Assembly: GCA_947627955.1 (NCBI GenBank)
Contig: CANQXZ010000003.1
Coordinates: 1-53,388, forward strand
DNA from: an uncultured Clostridia bacterium
GTDB taxonomy: Bacteria; Bacillota; Clostridia; Christensenellales; Borkfalkiaceae
DNA: 53,388 nt
Direction of reading: 5' to 3'
Made by a program: the position numbers and the translations under genes. The notes under the pieces were generated by a model that saw nothing but the letters and a program-made list of their open reading frames with translations, was not told where the DNA came from and made no database searches. This document shows, in pieces, positions 1-8,659 of the stretch (position 1 is its first letter; every line of letters begins with the position of its first letter).

Positions 1-510
1 TTCTTTTCACCGTTCCCTCACGGTACTGTTCGCTATCGGTCACATGGTCGTATTTAGCCTTATGGGATGGTCCCCACGCTTTCCGTCAGAATTCCTCGTG
101 TTCCGACGTACTCTTTGTATCAGATCGTAACTCCTTTCGCCTAAGGGGCTGTCACCCGCTTCGGCGGCAATTTCCATTGCTCTTCGGCTAAAAGTTACTT
201 CTCTTTGTGATACCAACAGGGTATTTCTACCCCGTCTTCGGGCTCCTCCGCGTTCGCTCGCCACTACTTACGGAATCGTTTTTACTTTCTTTTCCTCCGG
301 GTACTAAGATGTTTCAGTTCCCCGGGTTCCCCCCGCATGACTATTGATTCATCATGCGGTAACGCATATCTCTATGCGCTGAGTTCCCTCATTCGGATAT
401 CTGCGGATCATTGGATATTTGCTCCTCCCCGCAGCTTTTCGCAGCTTGTCACGTCCTTCTTCGGCGCCACGTACCTAGGCATCCTCCGTGTGCTCTTTGT
501 AGCTTGATCA
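1..510 (-). rRNA. 23S ribosomal RNA, 5' portion (cut by window edge)
   Basis: Read on the minus strand, the gene begins near 509 with GATCAAG followed by the conserved 23S start (AGAGCACACGG, then GGATGCC), and runs off the left edge. The conserved CCTAGGTACGTGG-like and GAAGGACGTG blocks of domain I are present. Only about the first 510 of roughly 2,900 nt lie in the window. What is unusual is upstream: no 16S rRNA, tRNA or long spacer precedes it, only a 480-nt leader/promoter region and then protein genes, so this 23S appears to be transcribed separately from 16S. The exact 5' end is inferred from homology. Confidence 0.96.
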
Positions 511-989
511 CTTTCTCGATCTACTCGTCTCTTCTCTACAAAAATTCTACACTCTTAACTCGACTAACTTTTCCTTCTTCGTTCCTTTGCCTTCTTTGAA
601 ATTGTATTCCATTAAATGCAATTAACCTTCTTTTAAAAAATTAATCTTGCCTTCTTTGTACTTTCTATTTCGTCTCTTCTATGCAGTTGTCAGTCTTCGT
701 TCGCTGCTTTCGGGCTGCGCCCGTTCCCAGCTATCGCAACAGCGGTTGCGTTGCTGTTTTTCAATGAAAAACAACGCTGTCCGAATTGACAGCTTTTATA
801 TCTTACCAAACAATAATCGATATGTCAATCGATTTTGAAAGTTTTTTGACAAAATCCAAGGAAATTTTTTACTGTTTTTGTCGACTTTGCCGCATACCAC
901 AATATATAGTATGCCCGCGCCGCAACAAAACGCCCGCGGGGAGCGCGGCGTCGTGCTCCCTGCGGGCTGAAACATATTTTCCGTTGAAG
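511..989 (-). other. 23S leader and upstream non-coding region
   Basis: Stretch of about 480 nt with no credible gene. It holds the promoter at 800-828 and a leader rich in A and G on the transcribed strand. The leader contains two hairpins: an 8-9 bp near-perfect inverted repeat around 755-775 (arms TGTTTTTCA / TGAAAAACA) and CGCAAC-N4-GTTGCG at about 735-750, the latter followed on the transcript by GCGATAGCTG. I could not identify a convincing boxA antiterminator or a tRNA. Confidence 0.6.
800..828 (-). promoter_or_regulatory. Sigma-70-type promoter for the 23S rRNA
   Basis: On the minus strand a perfect -35 TTGACA (823-828) is followed after exactly 17 nt by TAAGAT (800-805). It would start transcription near 793 and give a leader of about 285 nt before the mature 23S. 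ATCGAT sequences overlap the -35 and spacer. No other minus-strand promoter of this quality was seen between 511 and 989. Confidence 0.75.
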
Positions 990-1775
990 TCAGCCTGTCT
1001 TGCTGAGTATTTCCCCGAGATAATCGAGCGAGGCTTTTAGCTCTTCCGTGCCGCCGTAGTTGTCGCCGTAGACCTCGATTATCGCCTCGCCGTTAAATCC
1101 CGCGTCCGCAAGGCGTGAAAAAATCTCGGCAAAGTCGTAAACGCCCTTCCCGGGGAGACACATTTTGCCGTTTTCGTCCACGTCGGACAGGTGCACGTGC
1201 GAGATAGACCCCGCCATATCCGCGATATACATTCCGTAGGGATAGCCCGAACGCCTCGCCTGCTTCAAGTCGAGCACGCCGGAAAGCGACGGGCAGCGCG
1301 ATTTGAACTCCCCGAATACCCCGGGACGGTTATATGCGCCCCACGCCACGTTTTCGAGGCAGAGCTCCACGCCGTACCGCGAGCAGAACTCTGCGACCTC
1401 GCACATATGTTCCGAGAGGGCGGCGATATCCGCGCCGCCCGCGCCGAAGCCCGTATAGCCGTGAAATGTGTACTTGCGCGCACCCAGAATCTGCGCCGAG
1501 CGCATCAGCTGGTCGAGCCAATAATATGCGTCGCCGCGCACCCTGCGGGAGGGTGAAAAGAGCTGCGGTTCGAAGTTCGTGGACAGCGAATGGCAGGCAC
1601 ATATGTCTATGCCCGCAAATTCCGCCGCATGCGCCTTGACGAATTCGGGTCTGTACTCGTAATATGTGCCCAAAAACACTTCCGCACACTCCGCGCCCAA
1701 CGCCTTTATGCTCTTTATCGCCTGCTCGCATTCCTCCCTGAGGAAGAAGCTCGCCGTGGAAATACCCGTCTTCAT
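990..1775 (-). CDS. Sugar phosphate isomerase/epimerase, AP-endonuclease-2-type TIM barrel
   Basis: A 261-residue single-domain protein of the xylose-isomerase-like TIM-barrel superfamily. Likely divalent-metal ligands in barrel order are visible: H105 in YTFHG, E141 in CLENVAW, D169 in GVLDLKQ, H193/H195 in HVHLSD and E234 in AIIEVYG. Members isomerise or epimerise ketoses, process myo-inositol derivatives, or act as AP endonucleases; the ENVAW and HVHLSD style favours a sugar isomerase, but the substrate cannot be read from sequence. It stands alone behind its own promoter. The ATG lies only 6 nt after the -10 box and has no usable Shine-Dalgarno, suggesting a leaderless mRNA. No neighbour indicates the pathway. 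Confidence 0.85.
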   Translation of the reverse strand: MKTGISTASFFLREECEQAIKSIKALGAECAEVFLGTYYEYRPEFVKAHAAEFAGIDICACHSLSTNFEPQLFSPSRRVRGDAYYWLDQLMRSAQILGARKYTFHGYTGFGAGGADIAALSEHMCEVAEFCSRYGVELCLENVAWGAYNRPGVFGEFKSRCPSLSGVLDLKQARRSGYPYGMYIADMAGSISHVHLSDVDENGKMCLPGKGVYDFAEIFSRLADAGFNGEAIIEVYGDNYGGTEELKASLDYLGEILSKTG

Positions 1776-1781
1776 ACCTAT

Positions 1782-1809
1782 ATTCTATCACATAACGGGC
1801 AAATGTCAA
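1782..1809 (-). promoter_or_regulatory. Promoter of the sugar isomerase gene, abutting its start codon
   Basis: Minus-strand TTGACA (1804-1809), 16-nt spacer, TAGAAT (1782-1787). Six bases separate the -10 box from the ATG at 1775, so the predicted transcript starts at or next to the start codon. Confidence 0.65.
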
Positions 1810-1826
1810 GGCGCGGATATGTAAAA

Positions 1827-2135
1827 TCAGTCCGCCGCTATCGCCCCCGCGAGCGCGCCGTACGCCCTCTCGTCGGCTATGTCCGCGATGGGCGCGAGCG
1901 GAAAGCCCCCGCCCGCGGTCTTGCGCGAGGCGTCGCGCCCTTCGGGCACGGACGTGGACGGGGCGGGCGACAGCGCCGTCACGAGTTCCGAAATTTCACG
2001 GACCTCCTTCATAATCTCGTCTATCTGTCCGCCGTCGCCCGAGACGGTCTTTATTAGCTGCACCGCTTCCTCGTTCAAGCCGCCGTTCTTTTTTGTGCAA
2101 AGCAGCGCGAGCGCCAACAACAATATCAGTTGCAC
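1827..2135 (-). CDS. Small single-pass membrane-anchored protein, unknown function
   Basis: A 102-residue ORF with a GTG start preceded by a GGGGGA purine tract about 8 nt upstream. Residues 1-13 form a hydrophobic N-terminal segment (LILLLALALLC) that could be a signal-anchor or the h-region of a short signal peptide. The middle (about 18-55) is a charged helix (EIMKEVREISELV) and the C-terminal 45 residues are Pro/Ala/Gly rich. It is divergent from the small gene at 2188 across a short A+T-rich gap that contains TATAAT on this strand. I recognise no family. It could be a spurious ORF, but the membrane segment followed by a charged helix looks like a real small protein. Confidence 0.5.
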   Translation of the reverse strand: MQLILLLALALLCTKKNGGLNEEAVQLIKTVSGDGGQIDEIMKEVREISELVTALSPAPSTSVPEGRDASRKTAGGGFPLAPIADIADERAYGALAGAIAAD

Positions 2136-2187
2136 GATCGGGATCCCCCAGCATATTTTGTTAATAACATTATATGCGAGGAATTGT

Positions 2188-2475
2188 ATGAAAGATTTTA
2201 AAAGCTATACCGAAGAGAGCGCGGGAAACGCGCCCGCGGGGGACAGCCGCCTGAACAGCACCGTGGAGACGGCAAAACTGATCACGGCGGCTATGAGCGG
2301 CAAGTCCGCCGCGCAGATAATGCAGACGGTCGTCGCCGAAGCCGAGCGCGGAAAGAGGGAGGGCACTCTCACGAATGCCGACCTCGATAACTTTTACAAC
2401 GCCCTCTCCCCCCTCCTCGACGGAGCCAAAAAGAGGCGGTTGAAGGAGATAATCTCCCGTCTGAAAAGCATATAA
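2188..2475 (+). CDS. Small soluble helical protein, unknown function
   Basis: A 95-residue protein. The start is fixed at the ATG at 2188 by GAGGAA just upstream, although the frame stays open further 5'. The sequence is all-helical in character and ends in a basic stretch (GAKKRRLKEIISRLKSI). The segment from residue 25 (NSTVETAKLITAAMSGKSAA) and the motif DLDNFYNALSPLLD look like a conserved fold of small clostridial hypothetical proteins, but I cannot assign a named family. It has no signal peptide or membrane segment. Just after its stop is a perfect 20-bp palindrome shared with the convergent aminotransferase gene. Confidence 0.65.
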   Translation: MKDFKSYTEESAGNAPAGDSRLNSTVETAKLITAAMSGKSAAQIMQTVVAEAERGKREGTLTNADLDNFYNALSPLLDGAKKRRLKEIISRLKSI

Positions 2476-2485
2476 AGCCGTGCGG

Positions 2486-2505
2486 GCGGCTCCCGCGGGA
2501 GCCGC
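2486..2505. terminator. Perfect palindrome between convergent genes (possible bidirectional terminator)
   Basis: A 20-bp perfect inverted repeat (arms GCGGCTCCCG / CGGGAGCCGC) fills the gap between the plus gene ending at 2475 and the minus gene ending at 2506, directly touching the latter's stop codon. There is no U-tract on either side, so intrinsic termination is uncertain; it may instead act as an mRNA-stabilising hairpin. Confidence 0.4.
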
Positions 2506-3654
2506 TCAGCGCCTTAAAGAGAGCGCTTTCGCCGCCCCGATGAGTTCGGAAACGGCTTGACGGGGCGAAAACGCCGAAAAAGAGGCGCGGACAAGCCCGT
2601 CCGAGCCGAGCGCGCGGTGCATGAGCGGGGCGCAGTGCAATCCTCCGCGCACGCATATGCCGAACTCCTCGGAAAGGGCGTACGCCACCATTTCGGACTG
2701 CATGTTCGCGAGCCTGAAAGCCACTAACCCGTACGGATTGGGCACGGAAAAGACTTCCGCCCCGCGGATATCTTTCAGCCCCGCGACCGCCTGCGCTGTC
2801 ATCTTCTCCACCGCCGCCCCGTCGCCCGCGATGCGGTCTTTTAAGAACATCGCGCCCTCGGCGAGCGAGACCACCGCGGGGAAATTGAGGGTGCCGCTTT
2901 CGAGCCTGTCGGGATAGAAATCGGGCATGGAGAGGTTATAGCTCTCGCTGCCAGTGCCCCCGAACATTATGGGGGCGGGGTCGAACCTCTCCGAAAAGAG
3001 CAGCGCGCCGCTGCCCTGTATGCCGAGCATGCCCTTGTGCCCCGCGACGGCAAGGGCGTCTATTTTAAGCGCGCGCATATCTATCGGCACGTGTCCGCAT
3101 GCCTGCGCGCCGTCGCAGATAAGGAGGCATTCGGGGGGCAGAACGCCGCGTATGGCGGCAATATCGGGGGCTGTGCCCGTCACGTTGGAGGCAAGGGTGA
3201 CGACAGCCGCGCGGGGCGGTTTGCCGTTGTTCACCGCGTGCGAAAACGCCGAAACGTCCACCCTCCCGCGCCCGTCCAGCGGCATATACTCCACTTCCGC
3301 GCCCCGCCTTTTCAACTCTTCGAGGGGGCGCAGAACGGAATTGTGCTCAGCCACGGTGGTGAGGACGCGCACGCCGCGCGCGCCGTCCGCGCTGTACGGA
3401 GCGGCTATCCCGCCCAAAATGGCGATATTCAGCGCCTCGGTGCAGTTTTTTGTGAACACCACCCGTTCGAACCCGTATCCGCCGAAGAAATCGTTCAGTA
3501 TCTTCCGCGTTTCCACCACGCGCTCCATGCAGGCGAGCGAAAGGCTGTGCCCACTCCGCCCGGGGTTGGCGGCGTGCGCCATCGCGGCGCACGCCGCAGA
3601 GATAACGCTGTCCGGCTTGTATCCGCCCGTCGCCGCATTGTCGAGATATATCAT
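2506..3654 (-). CDS. Class V aminotransferase, cysteine desulfurase family protein
   Basis: PLP-dependent fold-type I enzyme of 382 residues resembling NifS/SufS-type cysteine desulfurases. Numbering from MIYLDNAATG: H104 (VAEHNS, ring-stacking), D181 and Q184 (CDGAQ), Schiff-base K207 (AGHKG), and the candidate catalytic C341 in RGGLHCAPLMH. Start: the ATG at 3654, because AAAGGAG lies at ideal distance before it; the ATG 18 nt upstream overlaps that ribosome-binding site. It is divergent from a DUF3343 gene, a pairing I associate with the cysteine-desulfurase-like group found beside putative Se/S carrier proteins. Likely role: liberating sulfur or selenium from cysteine/selenocysteine for a carrier. 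It is not part of an isc or suf operon here. Confidence 0.85.
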   Translation of the reverse strand: MIYLDNAATGGYKPDSVISAACAAMAHAANPGRSGHSLSLACMERVVETRKILNDFFGGYGFERVVFTKNCTEALNIAILGGIAAPYSADGARGVRVLTTVAEHNSVLRPLEELKRRGAEVEYMPLDGRGRVDVSAFSHAVNNGKPPRAAVVTLASNVTGTAPDIAAIRGVLPPECLLICDGAQACGHVPIDMRALKIDALAVAGHKGMLGIQGSGALLFSERFDPAPIMFGGTGSESYNLSMPDFYPDRLESGTLNFPAVVSLAEGAMFLKDRIAGDGAAVEKMTAQAVAGLKDIRGAEVFSVPNPYGLVAFRLANMQSEMVAYALSEEFGICVRGGLHCAPLMHRALGSDGLVRASFSAFSPRQAVSELIGAAKALSLRR

Positions 3655-3710
3655 AAAATCTCCTTTTTTCATATTATAATATTATATTTATACTATGGAA
3701 GGAAGCTATT

Positions 3711-3941
3711 ATGACTGAACAGATCGCCGTTTTCCGCTCGCGCACGCAGGCAATGGACTGCAATTCGCGGCTGCGCGCCCACGGGGTGTACTCCACGCTG
3801 ATAAACACCCCCAAGGAGGCGAACATAGGCTGCGGGCTCTCCGTGAAGATCCCCAAAAATATGCTCGCCCGCGCAAAAAACATAATCGCAAGCGGAAAAT
3901 ATTCGGCTTTTTACGGCTATTTTACCGTGCGCCTCTATTGA
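3711..3941 (+). CDS. DUF3343 protein (putative Se/S carrier-like)
   Basis: A 76-residue protein matching the small DUF3343 pattern: an N-terminal beta strand (EQIAVFRSRTQAMDC), a central TPKEANIGCGLSVKI region with one cysteine preceded by Gly, and a short C-terminal helix. The family is described as putative selenium/sulfur carrier-like and often sits beside class V aminotransferases or selenium-metabolism genes; here the aminotransferase is divergent across 56 bp. The ATG at 3711 follows GGAAGGAAG. C17 and C44 are candidate carrier residues. It is followed after 31 bp by nth on the same strand, probably co-transcribed. No selD or yedF is in the window. Confidence 0.8.
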   Translation: MTEQIAVFRSRTQAMDCNSRLRAHGVYSTLINTPKEANIGCGLSVKIPKNMLARAKNIIASGKYSAFYGYFTVRLY

Positions 3942-3972
3942 TTTTACGCCCGCCGTATGATAAAATTTCAGT

Positions 3973-4614
3973 ATGGAACAAAAGAACGCACAGGCGATTT
4001 TGAACGAACTTGCAAATCTCTACCCCGACGCCGCGCCCGCCCTCCGCTTCGGGTCGCCCTACGAACTGCTCGTCGCCGTGATACTCTCGGCGCAGTGCAC
4101 CGACGAGAGGGTGAACAAGGTCACGGCGGAACTCTTTAAAGAGCACAATACCCCCTCGGCTATGCTCGGATTGTCGCAGGAGGAGCTGGAAAAGTACATC
4201 TTTTCGTGCGGATTTTACCGCAACAAGGCGGCGCATATCCTCTCGGCGTCACGGGATATCTTAGAGCGTTACGGCGGGGAAGTGCCGAGCGAACACGCGC
4301 AGCTGAAAACGCTCGCGGGCGTGGGGCAAAAGACGGCGAACGTGGTGTACGCCGTCGCTTTCGGCGGGGACGCCATAGCGGTGGACACGCACGTCTTCCG
4401 CGTTTCCAACAGGCTGGGGCTCGCGCACGGCAACACCCCCGCAAAAGTGGAAGAGGGCTTGAAGGCGGCGATACCGCAGAATATGTGGTCCAAGGCGCAC
4501 CACTACCTGATATATCACGGCAGAAGGGTTTGCCACAGCCGTAAGCCCGACTGCGCAAACTGCACCCTCAAAGAATGGTGCGAATATCATAAAAACGCGA
4601 ATAACGTAACATAG
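3973..4614 (+). CDS. nth: Endonuclease III (DNA glycosylase/AP lyase)
   Basis: A 213-residue base-excision repair enzyme that removes oxidised pyrimidines and nicks AP sites. The helix-hairpin-helix (LKTLAGVGQKTANVV, 111-125) carries catalytic K120; the general-acid/base Asp is D138 in VDTHVFRVSNR. The C-terminal iron-sulfur loop has the canonical C-X6-C-X2-C-X5-C spacing (C187, C194, C197, C203), so a [4Fe-4S] cluster is expected. Length is normal for the family (about 210). It lies behind DUF3343 and is closed by a bidirectional terminator shared with tuf. Confidence 0.97.
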   Translation: MEQKNAQAILNELANLYPDAAPALRFGSPYELLVAVILSAQCTDERVNKVTAELFKEHNTPSAMLGLSQEELEKYIFSCGFYRNKAAHILSASRDILERYGGEVPSEHAQLKTLAGVGQKTANVVYAVAFGGDAIAVDTHVFRVSNRLGLAHGNTPAKVEEGLKAAIPQNMWSKAHHYLIYHGRRVCHSRKPDCANCTLKEWCEYHKNANNVT

Positions 4615-4654
4615 GAACGGCAGAACAAAACGCCCGCGGAAACCGCGGGCGCAG

Positions 4655-4687
4655 AAAAAAGCGAGGCAATGTTGCCTCGCTTTTTTT
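4655..4687. terminator. Bidirectional intrinsic terminator between nth and tuf
   Basis: AGCGAGGCAA / TTGCCTCGCT stem with a two-base loop, flanked by A6 on the left and T7 on the right, so it gives a hairpin plus U-tract in both directions. A second G+C hairpin (CCCGCGG / CCGCGGG) lies just upstream at 4632-4650. Confidence 0.9.
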
Positions 4688-4697
4688 GATTTTTTGA

Positions 4698-5918
4698 TTA
4701 AAGAACCTTGACTACGGTGCCGGAGCCGACCGTTCTGCCGCCCTCACGGATAGCGAAACGGAGCTTCTCTTCTACCGCAACGGGCTTGATGAGCTCAACG
4801 GTTATTTCGACGTTATCGCCGGGCATAACCATTTCGGTGCCTGCGGGAAGGTCGATGGAACCCGTTACGTCGGTAGTTCTGATGAAGAACTGGGGACGAT
4901 AGTGGTTGAAGAAAGGAGTGTGACGTCCGCCCTCTTCCGCTTTGAGCACGTATACCTGAGCGGTGAACTTGGTAGCCGTTTTAACGGTGCCGGGCTTAGC
5001 CAGAACCTGACCTTTTTCGATGCCCTTTCTGTCGATGCCGCGGAGAAGCGCGCCGATGTTGAAGCCTGCGATAGCTTCGTCAACGCTCTTGTGGAACATT
5101 TCAAGTCCCGTTATAACGGTGCCTACGGGCTTATCGATAAGTCCTACTATTTCGGCGGGATCGCCAACGTGCGCCTTACCTCTCTCTACTCTGCCCGTTG
5201 CAACGGTGCCGCGTCCGGAAATGGTGAACACGTCCTCGACGGGAAGCAGGAAGGGCTTATCGGTGTCTCTCTGGGGAGTGGGGATATACTTGTCGATGGT
5301 GTCCATCAGTTCAAGTATGCACTGGCACTCGGGAGCGGCAAGGATCTGTTCGTTGGAGAGATTGGGGTTGGAAGCGACTTCAAGCGCTTTGAGCGCGCTG
5401 CCCTTGATGATGGGGATCTCGTCGCCGGGGAAGTCGTAGCCCGAAAGGGTGTCCCTGATCTCCATTTCGACGAGCTCCAGAAGTTCGGGGTCGTCCATCT
5501 GGTCGATCTTGTTGAGGAATACTACGATGTAAGGAACGCCTACCTGACGGGCAAGGAGGATGTGCTCCTTGGTCTGGGGCATGGGACCGTCCGTTGCGGC
5601 GACGACGAGGATCGCGCCGTCCATCTGAGCCGCGCCGGTGATCATGTTCTTTACGTAGTCTGCGTGTCCCGGGCAGTCAACGTGCGCATAGTGACGCTTG
5701 TCCGTCTGATATTCGACGTGCGCGGTGTTTATCGTTATACCGCGGGCTTTCTCCTCGGGAGCTTTATCGATCTCGTCGTATCTCATTTTTGCTGCCTGAC
5801 CCTTGCATGCCATAACCATTGTGATAGCTGCGGTCAGAGTGGTCTTGCCGTGGTCAACGTGTCCGATAGTACCGATGTTGACGTGGGGCTTGCTGTTGTC
5901 GTACTTAGCCTTTGCCAT
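4698..5918 (-). CDS. tuf: Elongation factor Tu
   Basis: A 406-residue translational GTPase delivering aminoacyl-tRNA to the ribosome. G1 GHVDHGKT at 19-26, switch [13 protein letters not shown] near 59-70, G3 DCPGH at 81-85 and NKID at 136-139 are intact. Beta-barrel domains 2 and 3 follow and the protein ends in the usual [13 protein letters not shown] tail. It is the last gene of the str operon; in addition a good promoter sits in the 149-bp gap after fusA, allowing extra expression. The start ATG is preceded by AAGGAGAC. Slightly longer than many EF-Tu proteins (393-400) but without disruption. Confidence 0.98.
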   Translation of the reverse strand: MAKAKYDNSKPHVNIGTIGHVDHGKTTLTAAITMVMACKGQAAKMRYDEIDKAPEEKARGITINTAHVEYQTDKRHYAHVDCPGHADYVKNMITGAAQMDGAILVVAATDGPMPQTKEHILLARQVGVPYIVVFLNKIDQMDDPELLELVEMEIRDTLSGYDFPGDEIPIIKGSALKALEVASNPNLSNEQILAAPECQCILELMDTIDKYIPTPQRDTDKPFLLPVEDVFTISGRGTVATGRVERGKAHVGDPAEIVGLIDKPVGTVITGLEMFHKSVDEAIAGFNIGALLRGIDRKGIEKGQVLAKPGTVKTATKFTAQVYVLKAEEGGRHTPFFNHYRPQFFIRTTDVTGSIDLPAGTEMVMPGDNVEITVELIKPVAVEEKLRFAIREGGRTVGSGTVVKVL

Positions 5919-6007
5919 TTTTTTTGTCTCCTTGAATTATTTATAAAAAATGATAACTTACGCCTTGCGGCGTCGCAGCTATCGCGATGCCTGTTTTGGC
6001 TTTTTTT

Positions 6008-6036
6008 ATTATAACGTATAATTTGCAAAAACGCAA
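6008..6036 (-). promoter_or_regulatory. Internal promoter driving tuf
   Basis: Minus-strand TTGCGT (6031-6036), 17-nt spacer, TATAAT (6008-6013), located between fusA and tuf. The resulting leader of about 80 nt contains a hairpin with a GCAA tetraloop (ACGCC-GCAA-GGCGT, near 5965-5978) preceded by GCGATAGCTG. Confidence 0.65.
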
Positions 6037-6067
6037 CCGATTTGATATATTTAATGCAAATTATTGG

Positions 6068-8176
6068 TTAGCTGTTCTTTTTGGCTCTCTCGCCTATGAC
6101 CTTTTCGGCTACGGACTTGGGAACCTCGGCGTAATGGTCGAACTGCATCGTGAACTGCCCTCTGCCCTGCGTTCTCGAACGCAGATCCGTGGCGTATCCG
6201 AACATCTCGGAAAGGGGAACTTCGCAGTCGACGACCTTTGCCCCCGCCCTGTCGTCGGTGGAAACTATCGTGCCGCGGCGGGACGTTATGTTTCCCATTA
6301 TGTCGCCGAAATAGTCGTCGGGGGTGATGACTTCCACCTTCATTATGGGTTCGAGCAGAACGGGCTTAGCCTTTGCCATACCGTCTTTGAACGCCATGGA
6401 GCCCGCGATCTGGAACGCCATTTCGGAGGAGTCGACTTCGTGGAAACTTCCGTCGTAAACCTGCACTTTGAAGTCAACGACCTCATAGCCCGCAAGAATA
6501 CCCGTCTTGGAAGCGCCGCGGATACCCTTGTCTATCGCGGGAATGAATTCCTTGGGTATGGAGCCGCCGACGGTGAGATCTTCGAACGAATAGCCCTGTC
6601 CGGGTTCGGCGGGGATCATGTGCAGTTTGCAGTGACCGTACTGTCCTTTACCGCCCGACTGCCTCTTGTAAAGACCTTCGCAGTCCACAGCCTGCCTTAT
6701 CGTCTCGCGGTAGGCGACCTGAGGCTTGCCCACGTTGGCTTCGACCTTGAATTCCCTCAAAAGTCTGTCGACTATGATGTCGAGGTGCAACTCGCCCATT
6801 CCGGCGATTATCGTCTGCCCCGTCTCCTGATCGGTGTAGGTCTTGAAAGTGGGGTCCTCTTCGGCGAGCTTTACGAGCGCCATCGTCATCTTCTCCTGAC
6901 CCGCTTTCGTCTTGGGCTCTATGGAGAGCTGGATAACGGGGTCGGAGAAAGTCATCTGTTCGAGGACTATGGGATGGGCTTCGTCGCAGAGGGTATCGCC
7001 CGTCGTTGTGTCTTTAAGACCGACTATCGCGCATATGTCGCCCGAATATATCTTTTCTATCTCCGTACGCGTGTTCGCGTGCATCTGCACGAGACGTCCC
7101 ACTCTCTCCTTCTTGCCCTTGGTGGAGTTATACACGTAAGAGCCCGAGTTGAGAACGCCCGAATACGCTCTGAAATACGCCAGCCGTCCCACAAAGGGGT
7201 CTGTGGCTATCTTGAACGCAAGTCCCGCAAAGGGCTCGTCGTCGGAGGTCTTTCTCTCCTCCGTTTCGCCCGTTTCGGGGTTGACGCCCGTGACGTGAGC
7301 CACATCCACGGGGGAAGGCAGGTAGTCTATAACCGCGTCGAGGAGCATCTGCACGCCCTTGTTCTTATAGGAAGAGCCGCAGAGCACGGGGGTGCACTTC
7401 ATGGCGATGGTCGCCGCACGCAGACCCTTTCTTATCTCCTCGGGGGTGAGCTCCATGGTGTCGAGGAACTTTTCCATGAGTTCGTCGTCGCCCTCGGCTG
7501 CCGCCTCCATCGCCGCCATATGCGCCTTTTCGGCGGCTTCGAGCATATCTGCGGGGATCTCGTCCTTATGATACTGCTTGCCGTCGTCGGAATCGTATAT
7601 CTCGGCGTTCATCTCTATTACGTCGACTATGCCCCTGAACGTCGCCTCCTTGCCTATGGGCAATTCGACGGGAACGGGATTGGCGGAGAGCCTCTCCTTC
7701 ATCATGTTCACGGCTCTCTCGAAGTCGGCGCCGTTAATATCCATCTTGTTGACGTAGGCGATACGGGGGACCTTGTACTTGTCCGCCTGACGCCATACGG
7801 TCTCGGACTGGGGTTCAACGCCGCCCTTCGCGCAGAACGTGGCGATGGCTCCGTCGAGAACGCGCAGCGAGCGCTCCACTTCGACCGTGAAGTCGACGTG
7901 TCCCGGGGTGTCTATGATGTTTATCCTGCACTCGTCCTTTTTGCTCTGTCCGCTCCTCGTCCAATGGCAGGTGGTCGCGGCGGAGGTTATGGTTATACCT
8001 CTCTCCTGCTCCTGCACCATCCAGTCCATCGTCGCGGCGCCGTCGTGCACTTCGCCGATTTTATGCGTAATGCCCGTATAGTAAAGTATGCGCTCGGTAG
8101 TCGTGGTCTTGCCCGCGTCTATGTGCGCCATAATTCCTATATTTCTTGTATGCACCAAATCGTATTCTCTTGCCAT
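6068..8176 (-). CDS. fusA: Elongation factor G
   Basis: A 702-residue translocase GTPase. P-loop AHIDAGKT at about 18-25, [10 protein letters not shown] switch I, DTPGHVDF near 90 and NKMD near 144, then domains II to V including the domain IV tip region and the C-terminal [17 protein letters not shown]. The full normal length and no internal stops indicate a functional housekeeping copy. Third gene of the str operon, 12 bp after rpsG. Confidence 0.98.
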   Translation of the reverse strand: MAREYDLVHTRNIGIMAHIDAGKTTTTERILYYTGITHKIGEVHDGAATMDWMVQEQERGITITSAATTCHWTRSGQSKKDECRINIIDTPGHVDFTVEVERSLRVLDGAIATFCAKGGVEPQSETVWRQADKYKVPRIAYVNKMDINGADFERAVNMMKERLSANPVPVELPIGKEATFRGIVDVIEMNAEIYDSDDGKQYHKDEIPADMLEAAEKAHMAAMEAAAEGDDELMEKFLDTMELTPEEIRKGLRAATIAMKCTPVLCGSSYKNKGVQMLLDAVIDYLPSPVDVAHVTGVNPETGETEERKTSDDEPFAGLAFKIATDPFVGRLAYFRAYSGVLNSGSYVYNSTKGKKERVGRLVQMHANTRTEIEKIYSGDICAIVGLKDTTTGDTLCDEAHPIVLEQMTFSDPVIQLSIEPKTKAGQEKMTMALVKLAEEDPTFKTYTDQETGQTIIAGMGELHLDIIVDRLLREFKVEANVGKPQVAYRETIRQAVDCEGLYKRQSGGKGQYGHCKLHMIPAEPGQGYSFEDLTVGGSIPKEFIPAIDKGIRGASKTGILAGYEVVDFKVQVYDGSFHEVDSSEMAFQIAGSMAFKDGMAKAKPVLLEPIMKVEVITPDDYFGDIMGNITSRRGTIVSTDDRAGAKVVDCEVPLSEMFGYATDLRSRTQGRGQFTMQFDHYAEVPKSVAEKVIGERAKKNS

Positions 8177-8188
8177 ATGTTACCTCTG

Positions 8189-8659
8189 TCAGAAACGGAA
8201 GTGCGCAAACGCCTTGTTTGCTTCCGCCATTTTGTGGGTGTCCTCTTTCTTCTTTACGGCGCCGCCGGTGTTGTTGTAGGCGTCCATGAGCTCCGCCGCG
8301 AGCTTCTGGGACATCTCCCTTTCGCTGCGCTTTCTCGTGCTGATGACGAGCCAGCGGATAGCGAGCGTCTGGCGCCTTTCGGGTCTTATCTCCATGGGCA
8401 CCTGATAGTTGGCGCCGCCTACGCGCCTTGCCTTTACTTCGAGGACGGGCATGACGTTGTTCATCGCCTGCTCGAAGATCTCCATGGCGTCTTTGCCGAG
8501 TTTCTGACTCATTATATCGAACGCGGTGTACACTATGGTCTGTGCCGTGCCGCGCTTACCGTCGTACATTATCTGGTTTATGAGCTTTGTCACGACCTTG
8601 GACTTGTACACGGGATCGGGTAATACGTCCCTCTTGGGGACGCCGCCTCTTCTGGGCAT
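8189..8659 (-). CDS. rpsG: 30S ribosomal protein S7
   Basis: 156 residues, the standard length. It begins [16 protein letters not shown] and contains the conserved [27 protein letters not shown] core that contacts 16S rRNA and nucleates assembly of the 30S head. AGGAGG precedes the ATG. It is separated from rpsL by an unusually long and structured 267-nt gap. In E. coli S7 is the autogenous repressor that binds the rpsL-rpsG intercistronic RNA, so the gap is a natural candidate for a comparable control element here (inference). Confidence 0.98.
   Translation of the reverse strand: MPRRGGVPKRDVLPDPVYKSKVVTKLINQIMYDGKRGTAQTIVYTAFDIMSQKLGKDAMEIFEQAMNNVMPVLEVKARRVGGANYQVPMEIRPERRQTLAIRWLVISTRKRSEREMSQKLAAELMDAYNNTGGAVKKKEDTHKMAEANKAFAHFRF

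Noticed and set aside
40..838. Short ORFs across the 23S gene and its leader
   Set aside because: They lie within rRNA or its structured leader and have no coding character or ribosome-binding sites.
5987..8623. 878-codon plus-strand open frame opposite fusA/rpsG
   Set aside because: Antisense shadow of highly conserved genes in high-G+C DNA; the translation has no recognisable domain. The same applies to long frames at 4902-6014, 9955-11457, 12427-14088, 15944-17158, 23830-25452, 25610-26797 and 39982-42483.
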